DNA of 64,000 nt from the NCBI RefSeq assembly GCF_900105055.1, contig NZ_FNTA01000004.1:682001-746000 (forward strand), written 5' to 3'. Of this stretch, positions 50,196-58,302 are shown piece after piece. The notes beneath the pieces were generated by a model. That model was not told the origin of the DNA. It searched no databases and was given only the letters and a program-made list of their open reading frames with translations. This DNA is from Amycolatopsis lurida (GTDB lineage Bacteria; Actinomycetota; Actinomycetes; Mycobacteriales; Pseudonocardiaceae). The first letter of the stretch is position 1; each line of letters begins with the position of its first letter. The translations under genes were made by a program, and so were the position numbers.

Positions 50196-50759
50196 GTGAT
50201 CGAAGAACACTTCGCAGCGTTGAGCGAGGCCGCCGGGAAGTCCGCTTCGTGGTCGCCGAAGCTCCGTGACTGGGGTGACCGGCTGGCCACCGTGCTGTCC
50301 TCGGGCGGACGGCTGCTCGCGTGCGGCAACGGCGGGAGCGCCGCCGAAGCCCAGCACCTCACCGGCGAACTGGTGGGCCGGTTCCGCAACGACCGGCAGC
50401 CGTTCTCGGCGATCGCCCTGCACGCGGACACCTCCGCCGTGACGGCCATCGTCAACGACTACGGCGAGCACGAGGTCTTCGCCCGCCAGGTGCGCGCGCA
50501 CGGCCGGCCCGGCGACATCCTCGTCTGCCTTTCGACCAGTGGAGGGAGCCAGAACGTCGTCGCGGCCGCGAAGGCCGCGCACGAGCTCGGCGTCACCACC
50601 TGGGCGTTCACCGGCCCCTCCCCCAACCCGCTGGCTGCGCTGTGCGACGACGCGATCCCGGTGGAGGCGCCGTCGACGGCGACCGTGCAGGAGGTCCATC
50701 TCGCGCTGGTGCACGCCCTGTGCACCGCGTTCGACGACGCGCTGGGGGTGCCCACGTGA
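50196..50759 (+). CDS. gmhA: Phosphoheptose isomerase (GmhA-like SIS protein)
   Basis: The 187-residue protein is a SIS-domain isomerase with LLACGNGGSAAEAQHLTGEL, GDILVCLSTSGGSQNVV and TVQEVHLALVHALC, the GmhA signature set including the Glu/His of the active site. GmhA converts sedoheptulose 7-phosphate to heptose 7-phosphate, the first step to ADP-heptose. The GTG has GGAGG six bases upstream. The stop overlaps the HldE-like gene as GTGA. No separate GmhB phosphatase gene is seen nearby. Confidence 0.88.
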   Translation: MIEEHFAALSEAAGKSASWSPKLRDWGDRLATVLSSGGRLLACGNGGSAAEAQHLTGELVGRFRNDRQPFSAIALHADTSAVTAIVNDYGEHEVFARQVRAHGRPGDILVCLSTSGGSQNVVAAAKAAHELGVTTWAFTGPSPNPLAALCDDAIPVEAPSTATVQEVHLALVHALCTAFDDALGVPT

Positions 50760-52114
50760 GGCCGCTGGTCGTACTGGGCGACGCCTTGCTGGACGTCGAC
50801 GTCGACGGCACGTCGGACCGGCTCTGCCCGGACGCGCCGGTCCCCGTGGTCGACCTCGCCCGCGAGTGGCGGCGGCCGGGCGGCGCCGGGCTGGCCGCGT
50901 TGCTCGCGGCCCGGTCCACTGCCGAGGTCGTCCTGGTCGCCCCGCTGGGGGGCGACCAGGCAGGCCGCACCCTGGCTGGGCTTCTGGAGCGCGAGGTCCG
51001 GGTGGTGCCGATGCCGTTGTGCGGCACCACCGTCACCAAGACGCGTGTTCGCGCCGCCGGGCAATCGCTGGTCCGCCTCGACAGCGGGGACGGGAGGGCG
51101 GAGCACTCGCCGCTCACCGCCGGCGTCCGTGAAGCGCTGCGTTCGGCGGGCGCGATCCTCGTCGCCGACTACGGCCGCGGCGTGACCGGCCATCCGGAGG
51201 TCCGCGAGCTGCTCGCCGAACTGGCGGGCACCATCCCGGTCGTCTGGGATCCGCATCCCCGCGGAGCCGAGCCGGTCGCGGGAATCCGGCTCGCCACCCC
51301 GAATCTCGCCGAAGCCGAGCAGCTCACCGAATCCCGCGCCGACGCCGAAGACCTCGCGAAGCAGGTGCACTCGCGCTGGAAGGCCGACGCGGTCTGCGTG
51401 ACCACGGGTTCGCAAGGCGCGGTGCTGACCGAGGGCGGCTCGTGCACCACGTTCCGGCCGCCGTCGGGCGTCGTCGCCAAGGACACCTGCGGTGCGGGCG
51501 ACCGCTTCGCGTCCGCGGTCACCGCCGCGCTGCTCGACGGGGCGTCCACCGCCGACGCGGTGGCCACCGGGGTCGAGACGGCGGCGCGGTTCGTCGCCAC
51601 GGGCGGCGCCGCCACGCTGTCCACTGTGGACAACGAACCGCGGCCGGAGACGGCGCACCGCGGCGCTTCGGCGTTCGACGTGGCCGCACGGGTCCGCGCG
51701 GGAGGCGGCAGGCTCGTCGCCACCGGCGGCTGTTTCGACCTGCTGCACCCCGGGCACGCGAGTCTGCTGCGGCAGGCTCGCGCCTTGGGCGACGCCCTCG
51801 TCGTCTGCCTCAATTCCGACGCCTCCGTGCGCGGCCTGAAGGGCCCGGGACGGCCGATCGTGACCGCCCGGGACCGCGCCAGGCTGCTCACCGAACTCTC
51901 TTCGGTCGACGCCGTCGTGGTGTTCGACGAACCCGATCCCGCCGCGGTACTCGACCGCCTCCGCCCGGACGTTTGGGTCAAGGGCGGCGACTACGCGGAC
52001 ACGGAACTCCCCGAAAGTGCCGTCGTGCGCAGGCACGGCGGCGAGATCGTCCTGATCCCGACCATCCGCGGCTATTCCACCACCCGGCTGGTGGCCGCGG
52101 CGGAAGGAGCATGA
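50756..52114 (+). CDS. hldE: Bifunctional heptose kinase / ADP-heptose synthase (HldE-like)
   Basis: The 452-residue protein joins a PfkB kinase (about 1-305; VVLGDALLDVDVDG, RPGGAGLAALLAA and the anion-hole motif DTCGAGDRF) to a nucleotidyltransferase (about 320-450; ATGGCFDLLHPGHASLL with HxGH, PIVTARDRARLL, WVKGGDYADTELPE). HldE phosphorylates heptose 7-phosphate at C1 and adenylylates heptose 1-phosphate. The order matches the E. coli enzyme. It starts inside the gmhA stop (GTGA) and ends overlapping the SDR gene. Confidence 0.9.
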   Translation: MRPLVVLGDALLDVDVDGTSDRLCPDAPVPVVDLAREWRRPGGAGLAALLAARSTAEVVLVAPLGGDQAGRTLAGLLEREVRVVPMPLCGTTVTKTRVRAAGQSLVRLDSGDGRAEHSPLTAGVREALRSAGAILVADYGRGVTGHPEVRELLAELAGTIPVVWDPHPRGAEPVAGIRLATPNLAEAEQLTESRADAEDLAKQVHSRWKADAVCVTTGSQGAVLTEGGSCTTFRPPSGVVAKDTCGAGDRFASAVTAALLDGASTADAVATGVETAARFVATGGAATLSTVDNEPRPETAHRGASAFDVAARVRAGGGRLVATGGCFDLLHPGHASLLRQARALGDALVVCLNSDASVRGLKGPGRPIVTARDRARLLTELSSVDAVVVFDEPDPAAVLDRLRPDVWVKGGDYADTELPESAVVRRHGGEIVLIPTIRGYSTTRLVAAAEGA

Positions 52115-52800
52115 TGCGCCCTCTCGGCAACGTCCTGATCACCGGCGGCGCCTCCGGACTCGGTGCCGCGACCGTGGAAGCCGTCCGCGAAGCGGGTGGC
52201 ACACCCCTCGTCATCGACCGCGCCGAACCCGCGTCCGACGTCGCCTTCGTCCAGGCCGACCTGGCCGATTCCGCCGCGGCCGCGAGCGCCGTGGACGAAC
52301 TCGCCGAACGGGCGGGCGGGATCGACGGCGTCTTCACCGCGGCGGGAACCGACGCGTGCGGCGCGCTCGACGAAGTGTCCACAGAGGACTGGGAACGCGT
52401 CGTGCGGGTCAATCTTCTTGGCACCGCCGCGGTCGTCCGCGCGGCGCTACCCCATCTGCGGCTGAGCCACGGCACGGTGGTGACCTGCGCGTCGACGCTG
52501 GGGCTGCGGGTGGCCGGGGACGCGAGCGCCTACTGCGCCTCGAAATTCGGCGTCGTCGGCTTCACCAGGGCACTCGCCATGGAACTGGCGGGCCGGGTCG
52601 GGGTGACCCTGCTGATCCCCGGCGGCATGCACACGGCGTTCTTCGACGACCGGGCCGAGCAGTACAAGCCGCCGCCGGACGCGAAACTCAACCAGCCCGA
52701 GCACGTCGCGGCTTCGGTGGTGTTCGCGCTGTCCCAGCCGCCCGGCTGCGAGGTCCGCGAACTCGTGGTGTGCGCTTCGGAAGAGGGGTCCTGGCCGTGA
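52111..52800 (+). CDS. Short-chain dehydrogenase/reductase
   Basis: The 229-residue classical SDR has NVLITGGASGLGAATVEAV, the catalytic S-Y-K set (Ser in TCASTLG, Tyr and Lys in SAYCASKFG) and a late IPGGMHTAFFDD. Its place between hldE and a heptosyltransferase-like gene suggests it modifies the heptose, perhaps by oxidation or epimerisation in place of HldD, but HldD is of another SDR type, so this is inference. ATG 52111 overlaps the HldE stop (ATGA) with GGAAGGAG upstream. Confidence 0.8.
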   Translation: MMRPLGNVLITGGASGLGAATVEAVREAGGTPLVIDRAEPASDVAFVQADLADSAAAASAVDELAERAGGIDGVFTAAGTDACGALDEVSTEDWERVVRVNLLGTAAVVRAALPHLRLSHGTVVTCASTLGLRVAGDASAYCASKFGVVGFTRALAMELAGRVGVTLLIPGGMHTAFFDDRAEQYKPPPDAKLNQPEHVAASVVFALSQPPGCEVRELVVCASEEGSWP

Positions 52801-53735
52801 CCGGTGGCATCCTCGTGCTGCGCGCCCTCGGCCTGGGAGATCTGCTCACCGCGATTCCCGCTCTGCGGGCGCTGCGCCGCGCCTTCGACGGCGAGCGCCT
52901 GGTGCTCGCCGCGCCCGAGAAGCTGCGCGACATCGTCGAACTGATCGACGCGGTGGACGAGCTGCTCCCGACGGCCGGACTGGGCGAACTGTCCTGGCCC
53001 GGCGAGCCGCCGCGGCTGGCGGTGAACCTGCATGGCCGCGGCCCGGAGAGCATCCACGACCTGCTCGCCCAGGACCCGCTCGAACTGATCACGCACCGGC
53101 ATCCGGACTTCCCCGGCGTCGACGGACCGGACTGGCCCGCCGAAGCGCACGAAGTCGACCGCTGGTGCCGTCTGCTCGAGGCCGCCCGCATCCCGGCCGA
53201 CCGCACCGATCTCGCGCTGCCGCCGCCGCCCGGTCCCAGCCCGGCGGCGGGCGCGGTGGTGATCCATCCCGGTGCCGCGTTCGCCGCCCGGCGCTGGCCG
53301 CCGGACCGGTACGCGCGGGTGGCGCGGGCGCTCTCCGGAAGTCACCGGGTGGTCGTCACGGGAAACGCGGCGGAAGCACCGCTCGCCCGCGAGATCGCCG
53401 AAGCGGCCGGGCTGCCGGCCGAGTCGGTGCTCGCCGGCGACGGGCTCGCCGAACTGGCCGCGACCGTGGCTGAAGCGCGGCTGGTCATCTGCGGCGACAC
53501 CGGTGTCGGTCACCTCGCCACCGCATACGGGACGCCGTCGGTCCTGCTCTTCGGGCCGACCCCGCCGCGGCTGTGGGGCCCGCCTCCCGAGGCCCGGCAG
53601 CACACCGTCCTCTGGGTGGGCGACGTGGGCGATCCGCACGGCGAAGCCCCGGATCCGGGGCTGCTGCTGTTACGCGAGGAGCGCGTCCTCTCCGCGGCCG
53701 AAGGCCTGCTGGCCGCGGGGGCTTCCCGTGGGTGA
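52797..53735 (+). CDS. Glycosyltransferase family 9 (heptosyltransferase-like)
   Basis: The 312-residue GT-B protein has the family 9 marks: ILVLRALGLGDLLTAIPALR, VVIHPGAAFAARRWPPDRYA and VICGDTGVGHLATAYGTPSVLLFGPTPP split over the donor site. GT9 enzymes use ADP-heptose, which fits gmhA and hldE upstream. The GTG overlaps the SDR stop by four bases. In a Gram-positive the acceptor cannot be LPS and must be another wall or secreted glycan. Confidence 0.85.
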   Translation: MTGGILVLRALGLGDLLTAIPALRALRRAFDGERLVLAAPEKLRDIVELIDAVDELLPTAGLGELSWPGEPPRLAVNLHGRGPESIHDLLAQDPLELITHRHPDFPGVDGPDWPAEAHEVDRWCRLLEAARIPADRTDLALPPPPGPSPAAGAVVIHPGAAFAARRWPPDRYARVARALSGSHRVVVTGNAAEAPLAREIAEAAGLPAESVLAGDGLAELAATVAEARLVICGDTGVGHLATAYGTPSVLLFGPTPPRLWGPPPEARQHTVLWVGDVGDPHGEAPDPGLLLLREERVLSAAEGLLAAGASRG

Positions 53736-55038
53736 GCGGGTGGGAGTGATCGGCGCCGGCTACGTCGGTCTCACGAGCGCCGCGTGCTTCACGCAGCTGG
53801 GGCATCAAGTGGTCTGCGTCGACAACGACCAGTCCAAAGTGGACGACTTGGTGCGCGGCGAGGTGACGATCGTCGAACCGGGGCTCACGGAACTCGTCCG
53901 GGACGGGCTGGGCAGCGGGCGGCTCCGGTTCACCACCGAGCCGCCTGAGCTGTCCGATGTGGACTTCGTGCTGCTCTGCCTGCCCACTCCGGAAGGGAAG
54001 GACGGCGCCGCCGACGTCCGGGTGCTGGAAGAGGTCGTGGCCACGCTCCCCGGCCTGCTGCGGCCCGGCTGTGCCGTCGTCACCAAGTCCACCGTGCCGG
54101 TCGGCACCGGGACCCGCCTGGCGGAGCTGCTCGGGCGGCCGGATCTGCCCGTGGTGAGCAATCCCGAGTTCCTCCGCGAGGGGCACGCCGTCGAAGACTT
54201 CCTGCGGCCCGACCGGATCGTCCTCGGCTCGGTGCCGGAGAACCGGGCGGCCGCCGAACGGGTTGCCGCGTTGTACGGCGAGACGAACGCGCCGGTGTGG
54301 TTCACCGATCCGGCCAGCGCCGAGCTCGCGAAATACGCCAGCAACGCCTTCCTGGCGCTGAAAGTGTCCTATGTGAACGTCCTCGCCGAACTCTGCGAGC
54401 ACTACGGCGCCGACATCCGTGACGTCGGGCGGCTCATGGGGCTCGATTCGCGGATCGGCCCCGCCTTCCTCGTGCCCGGCCCCGGCTGGGGCGGCTCGTG
54501 CCTGCCCAAGGACACCGCCGCGCTGCTGCGGACCGCCGAAAACGCGGGCGTCGACTTCGGCATCCTGCGTGACGCCATGAAGGCCAACGCGCGCCAGCGG
54601 GCGGCCGTCGTGCGGAAGATCCGCCTCGCGATCACCGGGGTTTCGGACGGCTCGCTCTCGGGCACTCGTATCGGGCTGCTCGGACTGGCGTTCAAGGCGG
54701 GGACCGGGGATCTGCGTGAGTCTCCCGCGCTCGCGGTCGCGCGGGAGCTCGCCAGGAGCGGCGCGGTGCTGACCGCGTACGACCCCGGCGTCGAGGCCGT
54801 CGAGCCGGACATCGTCCAGGTCGTCGACGACCCGTACCTGGTCGCGAAGGACGCGGCGGCGCTGGTGGTGCTCACCGAGTGGCCCGAGTTCCGCGAGCTC
54901 GACTGGGAACGGCTCGCCGCCGCCACCGAGCGCGCCGTCGTCGTCGACGCCAGGAATCTCCTGGATCCGGCGGCCGTCGGCGAAGCGGGCTTCACCCATA
55001 TGGGGCTCGGTACGGACCCGAACAGGAGGACAGGATGA
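53728..55038 (+). CDS. UDP-glucose 6-dehydrogenase
   Basis: The 436-residue enzyme has the NAD-binding start VGVIGAGYVGLTSAACFTQLG, STVPVGTG, NPEFLREGHAVEDF, and the catalytic Cys in GPGWGGSCLPKD, as in Ugd-type dehydrogenases that oxidise UDP-glucose twice to UDP-glucuronate. With the UXS-like enzyme at 47328 it gives a route to UDP-xylose. GTG 53728 overlaps the GT9 gene by eight bases, and its frame is confirmed by the dinucleotide motif right after the start. Confidence 0.88.
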   Translation: MGERVGVIGAGYVGLTSAACFTQLGHQVVCVDNDQSKVDDLVRGEVTIVEPGLTELVRDGLGSGRLRFTTEPPELSDVDFVLLCLPTPEGKDGAADVRVLEEVVATLPGLLRPGCAVVTKSTVPVGTGTRLAELLGRPDLPVVSNPEFLREGHAVEDFLRPDRIVLGSVPENRAAAERVAALYGETNAPVWFTDPASAELAKYASNAFLALKVSYVNVLAELCEHYGADIRDVGRLMGLDSRIGPAFLVPGPGWGGSCLPKDTAALLRTAENAGVDFGILRDAMKANARQRAAVVRKIRLAITGVSDGSLSGTRIGLLGLAFKAGTGDLRESPALAVARELARSGAVLTAYDPGVEAVEPDIVQVVDDPYLVAKDAAALVVLTEWPEFRELDWERLAAATERAVVVDARNLLDPAAVGEAGFTHMGLGTDPNRRTG

Positions 55039-55646
55039 CCCAGCCGTTGAAGGCCCTCGCACTGGTGTGCTCGCTCAAACCGTCCCCCGTGCCGTCGAGC
55101 AGCGCGCTGATCGCCCAGCAGCTGCTCGACGAACTGGCCGGGCACGGCGCCACCGGTGAACTCGTGCGCGTCGTCGACCACGACGTCAAACCCGGCGTGG
55201 AAGGTGACATGGGCGACGGCGACGCCTGGCCGGGGATCCGCCGGAAGATCGCCGCGGCCGACATCCTGCTGCTCTCGACCCCGACCTGGGTCGGCCACAT
55301 GTCCAGTGTGGCCCAGCGCGTCCTGGAGCGGCTCGACGCCGAACTGTCCGAAACGGACGACGAGGGCAGGCCCGCGATGTTCGGCAAGGTCGGCGTCACC
55401 GCCGTCGTCGGCAACGAGGACGGGGCGCACAAGATCACCGCCGACCTGTTCCAGGCCCTCAACGACGTCGGTTTCACCGTGCCCGCCCAAGGTGGGACCT
55501 ATTGGAACGGCGAGGCGATGAAGGGCGGCGACTACAACGATCTCGACGAAACACCCGAAGCGGTCGCTTCGACCAACGCGACCCTCGCGCGCAACGCCGT
55601 CCACTTGGCGAACCTGTTGCGGGAGAAGCAGTACCCCGCCGCCTGA
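55035..55646 (+). CDS. Flavodoxin-fold NAD(P)H:FMN reductase-like protein
   Basis: The 203-residue protein has the flavodoxin-like pattern of NADPH-dependent FMN reductases: ALALVCSLKPSPVPSSSALI for the FMN phosphate, ADILLLSTPTWVGHMSS for the isoalloxazine loop, and GVTAVVGNEDGAHKIT. It may supply reduced flavin or act as a quinone/azo reductase. The ATG overlaps the Ugd stop (ATGA) with AGGAGGACAG upstream. It is the last gene of the heptose/uronate operon, ended by the next SigB-type promoter. Confidence 0.8.
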   Translation: MTQPLKALALVCSLKPSPVPSSSALIAQQLLDELAGHGATGELVRVVDHDVKPGVEGDMGDGDAWPGIRRKIAAADILLLSTPTWVGHMSSVAQRVLERLDAELSETDDEGRPAMFGKVGVTAVVGNEDGAHKITADLFQALNDVGFTVPAQGGTYWNGEAMKGGDYNDLDETPEAVASTNATLARNAVHLANLLREKQYPAA

Positions 55647-55652
55647 CACCAG

Positions 55653-55678
55653 GTGTGAACGACGCCACAGCCGGGTAC
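55653..55678 (+). promoter_or_regulatory. SigB-like promoter of the lipoprotein operon
   Basis: GTGT (55653-55656), 16 bases, GGGTAC (55673-55678); ATG 55688 follows after nine bases, so leaderless. Confidence 0.6.
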
Positions 55679-55687
55679 CCCGGTTCC

Positions 55688-56068
55688 ATGATCGTCAAGA
55701 CGCTGGCGTTCGGTGCTTGCCTCCTGCTCGCCGGCTGTACCGGAGCGAGCGGGCAAGAGCCGGTGAAAGAGGCCGCCGCGCGGTTCCTCGGAGCGCTCGC
55801 GTCGGGCGATCACCGCTCGGCGTGTGCGCTGCTGGCACCCCGGGCACAGGAATCCTGGGCCCCGGAGAGCTGCGAACGGGGCCTCGCGGGTGCGAACGTC
55901 CCGGACGGAACGCCCGAAACGGTCTCGGTCTGGAGTGAAGAAGCCCAGGTGAGGACCGCCCGCGACACGCTCTTCCTGCACGAATCCTCCACCGGCTGGG
56001 TGATCACGGGTGCGGGCTGCCGCCACCGGAACGAACAGGTCTACGACTGTGCGGTGGGTGGACCGTGA
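55688..56068 (+). CDS. Predicted lipoprotein with DUF4878-like fold
   Basis: The 126-residue protein has a lipoprotein signal ending LLLAGC (Cys at about residue 17), a Gly/Ser stretch, then a compact domain starting VKEAAARFLGALASGDHRSACALLAPRAQE and ending VITGAGCRHRNEQVYDC. The Cys pairs likely form disulfides outside the membrane. The fold resembles DUF4878/NTF2-like lipoproteins; function unknown. The stop overlaps the 29-aa gene by GTGA, so both are co-translated. Confidence 0.75.
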   Translation: MIVKTLAFGACLLLAGCTGASGQEPVKEAAARFLGALASGDHRSACALLAPRAQESWAPESCERGLAGANVPDGTPETVSVWSEEAQVRTARDTLFLHESSTGWVITGAGCRHRNEQVYDCAVGGP

Positions 56069-56154
56069 AAGCGCGCCCGGTGTTCACCGTCTATCTCGTC
56101 TTCGTCGTGGCCGTCCTCGGCTATTGCGTCCTACTCGGCCTGCTCCACCGGTGA
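56065..56154 (+). CDS. Small single-pass membrane protein, 29 aa
   Basis: A 29-codon frame starts at GTG 56065 inside the stop of the lipoprotein gene (GTGA) and ends ten bases before the DUF6766 gene. Residues about 7-26 (FTVYLVFVVAVLGYCVLLGL) form one transmembrane helix flanked by basic residues (KAR before, HR after). Its TGA leads directly into the AAGGAGG ribosome site for the next gene, so it fills the gap in a tightly packed operon. It may aid the membrane partner downstream. Confidence 0.55.
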   Translation: MKARPVFTVYLVFVVAVLGYCVLLGLLHR

Positions 56155-56163
56155 AGGAGGCCG

Positions 56164-56841
56164 ATGATGCGGCGCTTTCTTCGTGACAACGCCCTCTCGC
56201 TGGCGTTCGGGCTGCTGTTCCTGCTGAGTCTCGCGGGACAGGCGTTCGCGGGCCTCGCTGACTACAACGACCGGCGGCTCAGCCATGCCGCCGAATCGAT
56301 CGGCCTGCTCGACTACCTGACATCCGCGGATTTCGCCGTCGACGTCGCCGAGAACTGGCAATCGGAGTACCTGCAGTTCTTCCTGTACGTGTTCGCGACC
56401 GTGTGGCTGTTGCAGCGCGGTTCCCCGGAATCGAAACCGAGGGGCCGGGCAGGCCTGGAGACGGACAAGGAGCAGCAGATCGGCCGGCATTCGACGGCCG
56501 ACTCCCCGAAATGGGCGAGAGCGGGCGGCTGGCGTACGGGAATCTTCTCCATGTCACTCGGATTGGTGATGCTGGGGCTGTTCCTGCTGTCCTGGCTGGC
56601 CCAGTCCGTAGCCGGGATGAGCGCCTACAACGCCGAGCAGCTCACCGAATTCGGTGATCCGGAGTCGTGGTCCGGCTATCTGGCGTCGGCGGATTTCTGG
56701 AACCGCACACTCCAGAACTGGCAGTCGGAATTCCTCGCCATCGGCTCGATGGCGGTGTTCAGTGTGTACCTGCGCCAGCGCGGCTCCCCGGAATCCAAAC
56801 CCGTGGGCGCGCCGCATCACGTCACCGACGAATCCGGGTGA
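56164..56841 (+). CDS. DUF6766 membrane protein with internal duplication
   Basis: The 225-residue protein has four transmembrane segments (about 10-30, 68-83, 128-148 and 185-200) in two halves that repeat each other: each half runs hydrophobic helix, YN..., Y-L-x-S-A-D-F, NWQSE[YF]L and ends QRGSPESKP. Members are annotated only as DUF6766. ATG 56164 has AAGGAGG four bases upstream; the next ATG one codon later is equally possible. It is the third gene of the lipoprotein operon. Confidence 0.8.
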   Translation: MMRRFLRDNALSLAFGLLFLLSLAGQAFAGLADYNDRRLSHAAESIGLLDYLTSADFAVDVAENWQSEYLQFFLYVFATVWLLQRGSPESKPRGRAGLETDKEQQIGRHSTADSPKWARAGGWRTGIFSMSLGLVMLGLFLLSWLAQSVAGMSAYNAEQLTEFGDPESWSGYLASADFWNRTLQNWQSEFLAIGSMAVFSVYLRQRGSPESKPVGAPHHVTDESG

Positions 56842-56863
56842 TTGAACCGCGGGGAACGGGTAT
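56840..56863 (+). promoter_or_regulatory. SigB-like promoter of the hemerythrin gene
   Basis: GATT (56840-56843), 14 bases, GGGTAT (56858-56863). Confidence 0.5.
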
Positions 56864-56903
56864 CCGTGCGGCGTCGGACTGACGACCACGGACAGGAGTG
56901 TCC

Positions 56904-57467
56904 ATGACCACCACCACGAAACACGACCTCGTCTCGGTGATCACCGAGGACCACCGCGCCTTCGAACGGATCTTCAAGGAACTCGAGTCCGGCAAGGGCG
57001 GTGACCGGCACCGGAAGGACCTCGCGGACCACGTGATCGCCGAACTCGTGCGGCATTCGGTCGCCGAAGAACAGCACATGTACCCCGCCGCGCGGAAGCA
57101 CCTCCCCGACGGCGACAAAGTCGCCGACCACGAGATCGAGGAGCACGCCGAAGCCGAACGGGTGATGAGCGACCTCATCGGCCTGGAACCGACGGACAAG
57201 CGCTTCGACCAGCTGGTCGGCAAGCTGATCGAGGACGTCCGGCACCACATCGAAGAGGAGGAAACCGACCTGCTGCCGAAGCTGCAGGCCGCCTGCTCGC
57301 CGGAAGACCTGCGGGAGCTGGGGGAAAAGGTGTTGCGGGCCAAGAAGATCGCCCCGACGCGGCCGCATCCCGCCGCCCCGGACCGGCCGCCGGCGAACCG
57401 GATCCTGGCGCCGGGGACAGCGTTCATCGACAAGATCCGGGACGCGCTGACAGACCGCGCCACCTGA
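56904..57467 (+). CDS. Hemerythrin-domain protein
   Basis: The 187-residue protein has a four-helix hemerythrin-like fold with ligand-type residues in ITEDHRAFERIF, RHSVAEEQHMYP, DHEIEEHAEAERVM and RHHIEEEETDLLP, the H-HxxxE-H-HxxxE plan for a di-iron site. A Pro-rich tail follows (about 150-187). Such proteins sense or scavenge O2, NO or peroxide. AGGAG lies six bases before ATG 56904, so the GTG two codons earlier is not used. It ends at a perfect terminator repeat. Confidence 0.88.
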   Translation: MTTTTKHDLVSVITEDHRAFERIFKELESGKGGDRHRKDLADHVIAELVRHSVAEEQHMYPAARKHLPDGDKVADHEIEEHAEAERVMSDLIGLEPTDKRFDQLVGKLIEDVRHHIEEEETDLLPKLQAACSPEDLRELGEKVLRAKKIAPTRPHPAAPDRPPANRILAPGTAFIDKIRDALTDRAT

Positions 57468-57475
57468 GCCTTCTT

Positions 57476-57526
57476 CCGTGAAGGCCTCCTTCCCTACACT
57501 CAAGGTAGGGAAGGAGGCCTTCACGG
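57476..57526. terminator. Perfect 22-bp hairpin after the hemerythrin gene
   Basis: Arms 57476-57497 (CCGTGAAGGCCTCCTT start) and 57505-57526 are exact complements of 22 bp around a seven-base loop. It starts nine bases after the stop at 57467 and lies between convergent genes. The same GAAGGCCTCCTTCC style is a third type of intergenic palindrome in this window. Confidence 0.85.
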
Positions 57527-57562
57527 CTTTGCCGCTCAGCCTCGGCCCGGCCCGGCGCCGAC

Positions 57563-57585
57563 GTTGTGAAAGCCACTTTCGCAAC
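57563..57585. repeat. Single copy of the GTTGCGAAAG palindrome family
   Basis: This 23-base near-palindrome is the exact reverse complement of 44510-44532, thirteen kilobases away. Its location 46 bases from the PhoU gene end, beside another hairpin, indicates a dispersed repeat rather than part of one gene. Confidence 0.75.
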
Positions 57586-57630
57586 ACCCGCCGCCGTCCC
57601 TATTCCAGCCAGGAGGTCTTCGCGGGAGCC

Positions 57631-58302
57631 TCAAAGCGAAGCGTGCACATCCCGCACGGAAGACTCGGGCAGCTCCCCCGTGAGCGCGAAGTCCACCCGC
57701 CGCGCCACCGAAACGGCCTGGTCCGCGAACCGTTCGTAGAACCGCGCCAGCAGCGCCACCGAGATGGCGGGCGCGACGCCGTGCGGCCAGTCCGGCTCGG
57801 TGACCAGCGTCATCAGTTCCTCGTACAGCGCGTCGACACGCTGATCGGACCGGGCGAGCGAGTGGAAGACCTCCGCGGTCGGTCCCTCGATCGCCGCGCC
57901 GAGGTCTTCCGCCATCGAGCAGACGAGCCCGGCCATCTCGCCGAACCGGCCGGCGAGCGCGCCGGGGACGGCGAATTCCGGCGCTCGCGCGGCCTGGTCG
58001 GCGATGTGCTTGGCGAGGTCGCCCATCCGCTCCAGCCGGTCGGCGCAGTACACCGCCGCGAGCACGGTCCGCAGGTCGCGCGCGACCGGCGCCTGCAGGG
58101 CGAGCAGCTTCTGCGCGGTCTGCTCGCACGTCGTCCGTGCCGCGTTCAGTTTCGCCTCGACCGCCGCGAGTTCGGCGGCGGCTTCGGTGTCCCGGTCGAG
58201 GAAGACCCGGTTCGCGAGCCGCAGTTCCTCGCAGGCCATCCCGCACATGCTCGACAGGAGCTCACCGAGGACGCTCAGCTCCCCATGGAATCGATCCCTC
58301 AT
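57631..58302 (-). CDS. phoU: PhoU-domain protein
   Basis: The 223-residue all-helical protein has two PhoU three-helix units (about 12-100 and 115-205) with the metal-binding type motifs in DRLERMGDLAKHIAD (E-x3-D) and FYERFADQAVSVARRV. PhoU controls phosphate-uptake signalling and metal-dependent responses. It overlaps the metallophosphoesterase gene by ATGA and is last in an operon with an epimerase and a nucleotidyltransferase rather than with pst or phoR genes. This context differs from the classical phosphate operon. Confidence 0.85.
   Translation of the reverse strand: MRDRFHGELSVLGELLSSMCGMACEELRLANRVFLDRDTEAAAELAAVEAKLNAARTTCEQTAQKLLALQAPVARDLRTVLAAVYCADRLERMGDLAKHIADQAARAPEFAVPGALAGRFGEMAGLVCSMAEDLGAAIEGPTAEVFHSLARSDQRVDALYEELMTLVTEPDWPHGVAPAISVALLARFYERFADQAVSVARRVDFALTGELPESSVRDVHASL

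Noticed and set aside
48504-50714. Long minus-strand frame opposite the carbamoyltransferase and gmhA
   Set aside because: Antisense of two well-recognised enzymes, with no ribosome site and low-complexity composition.
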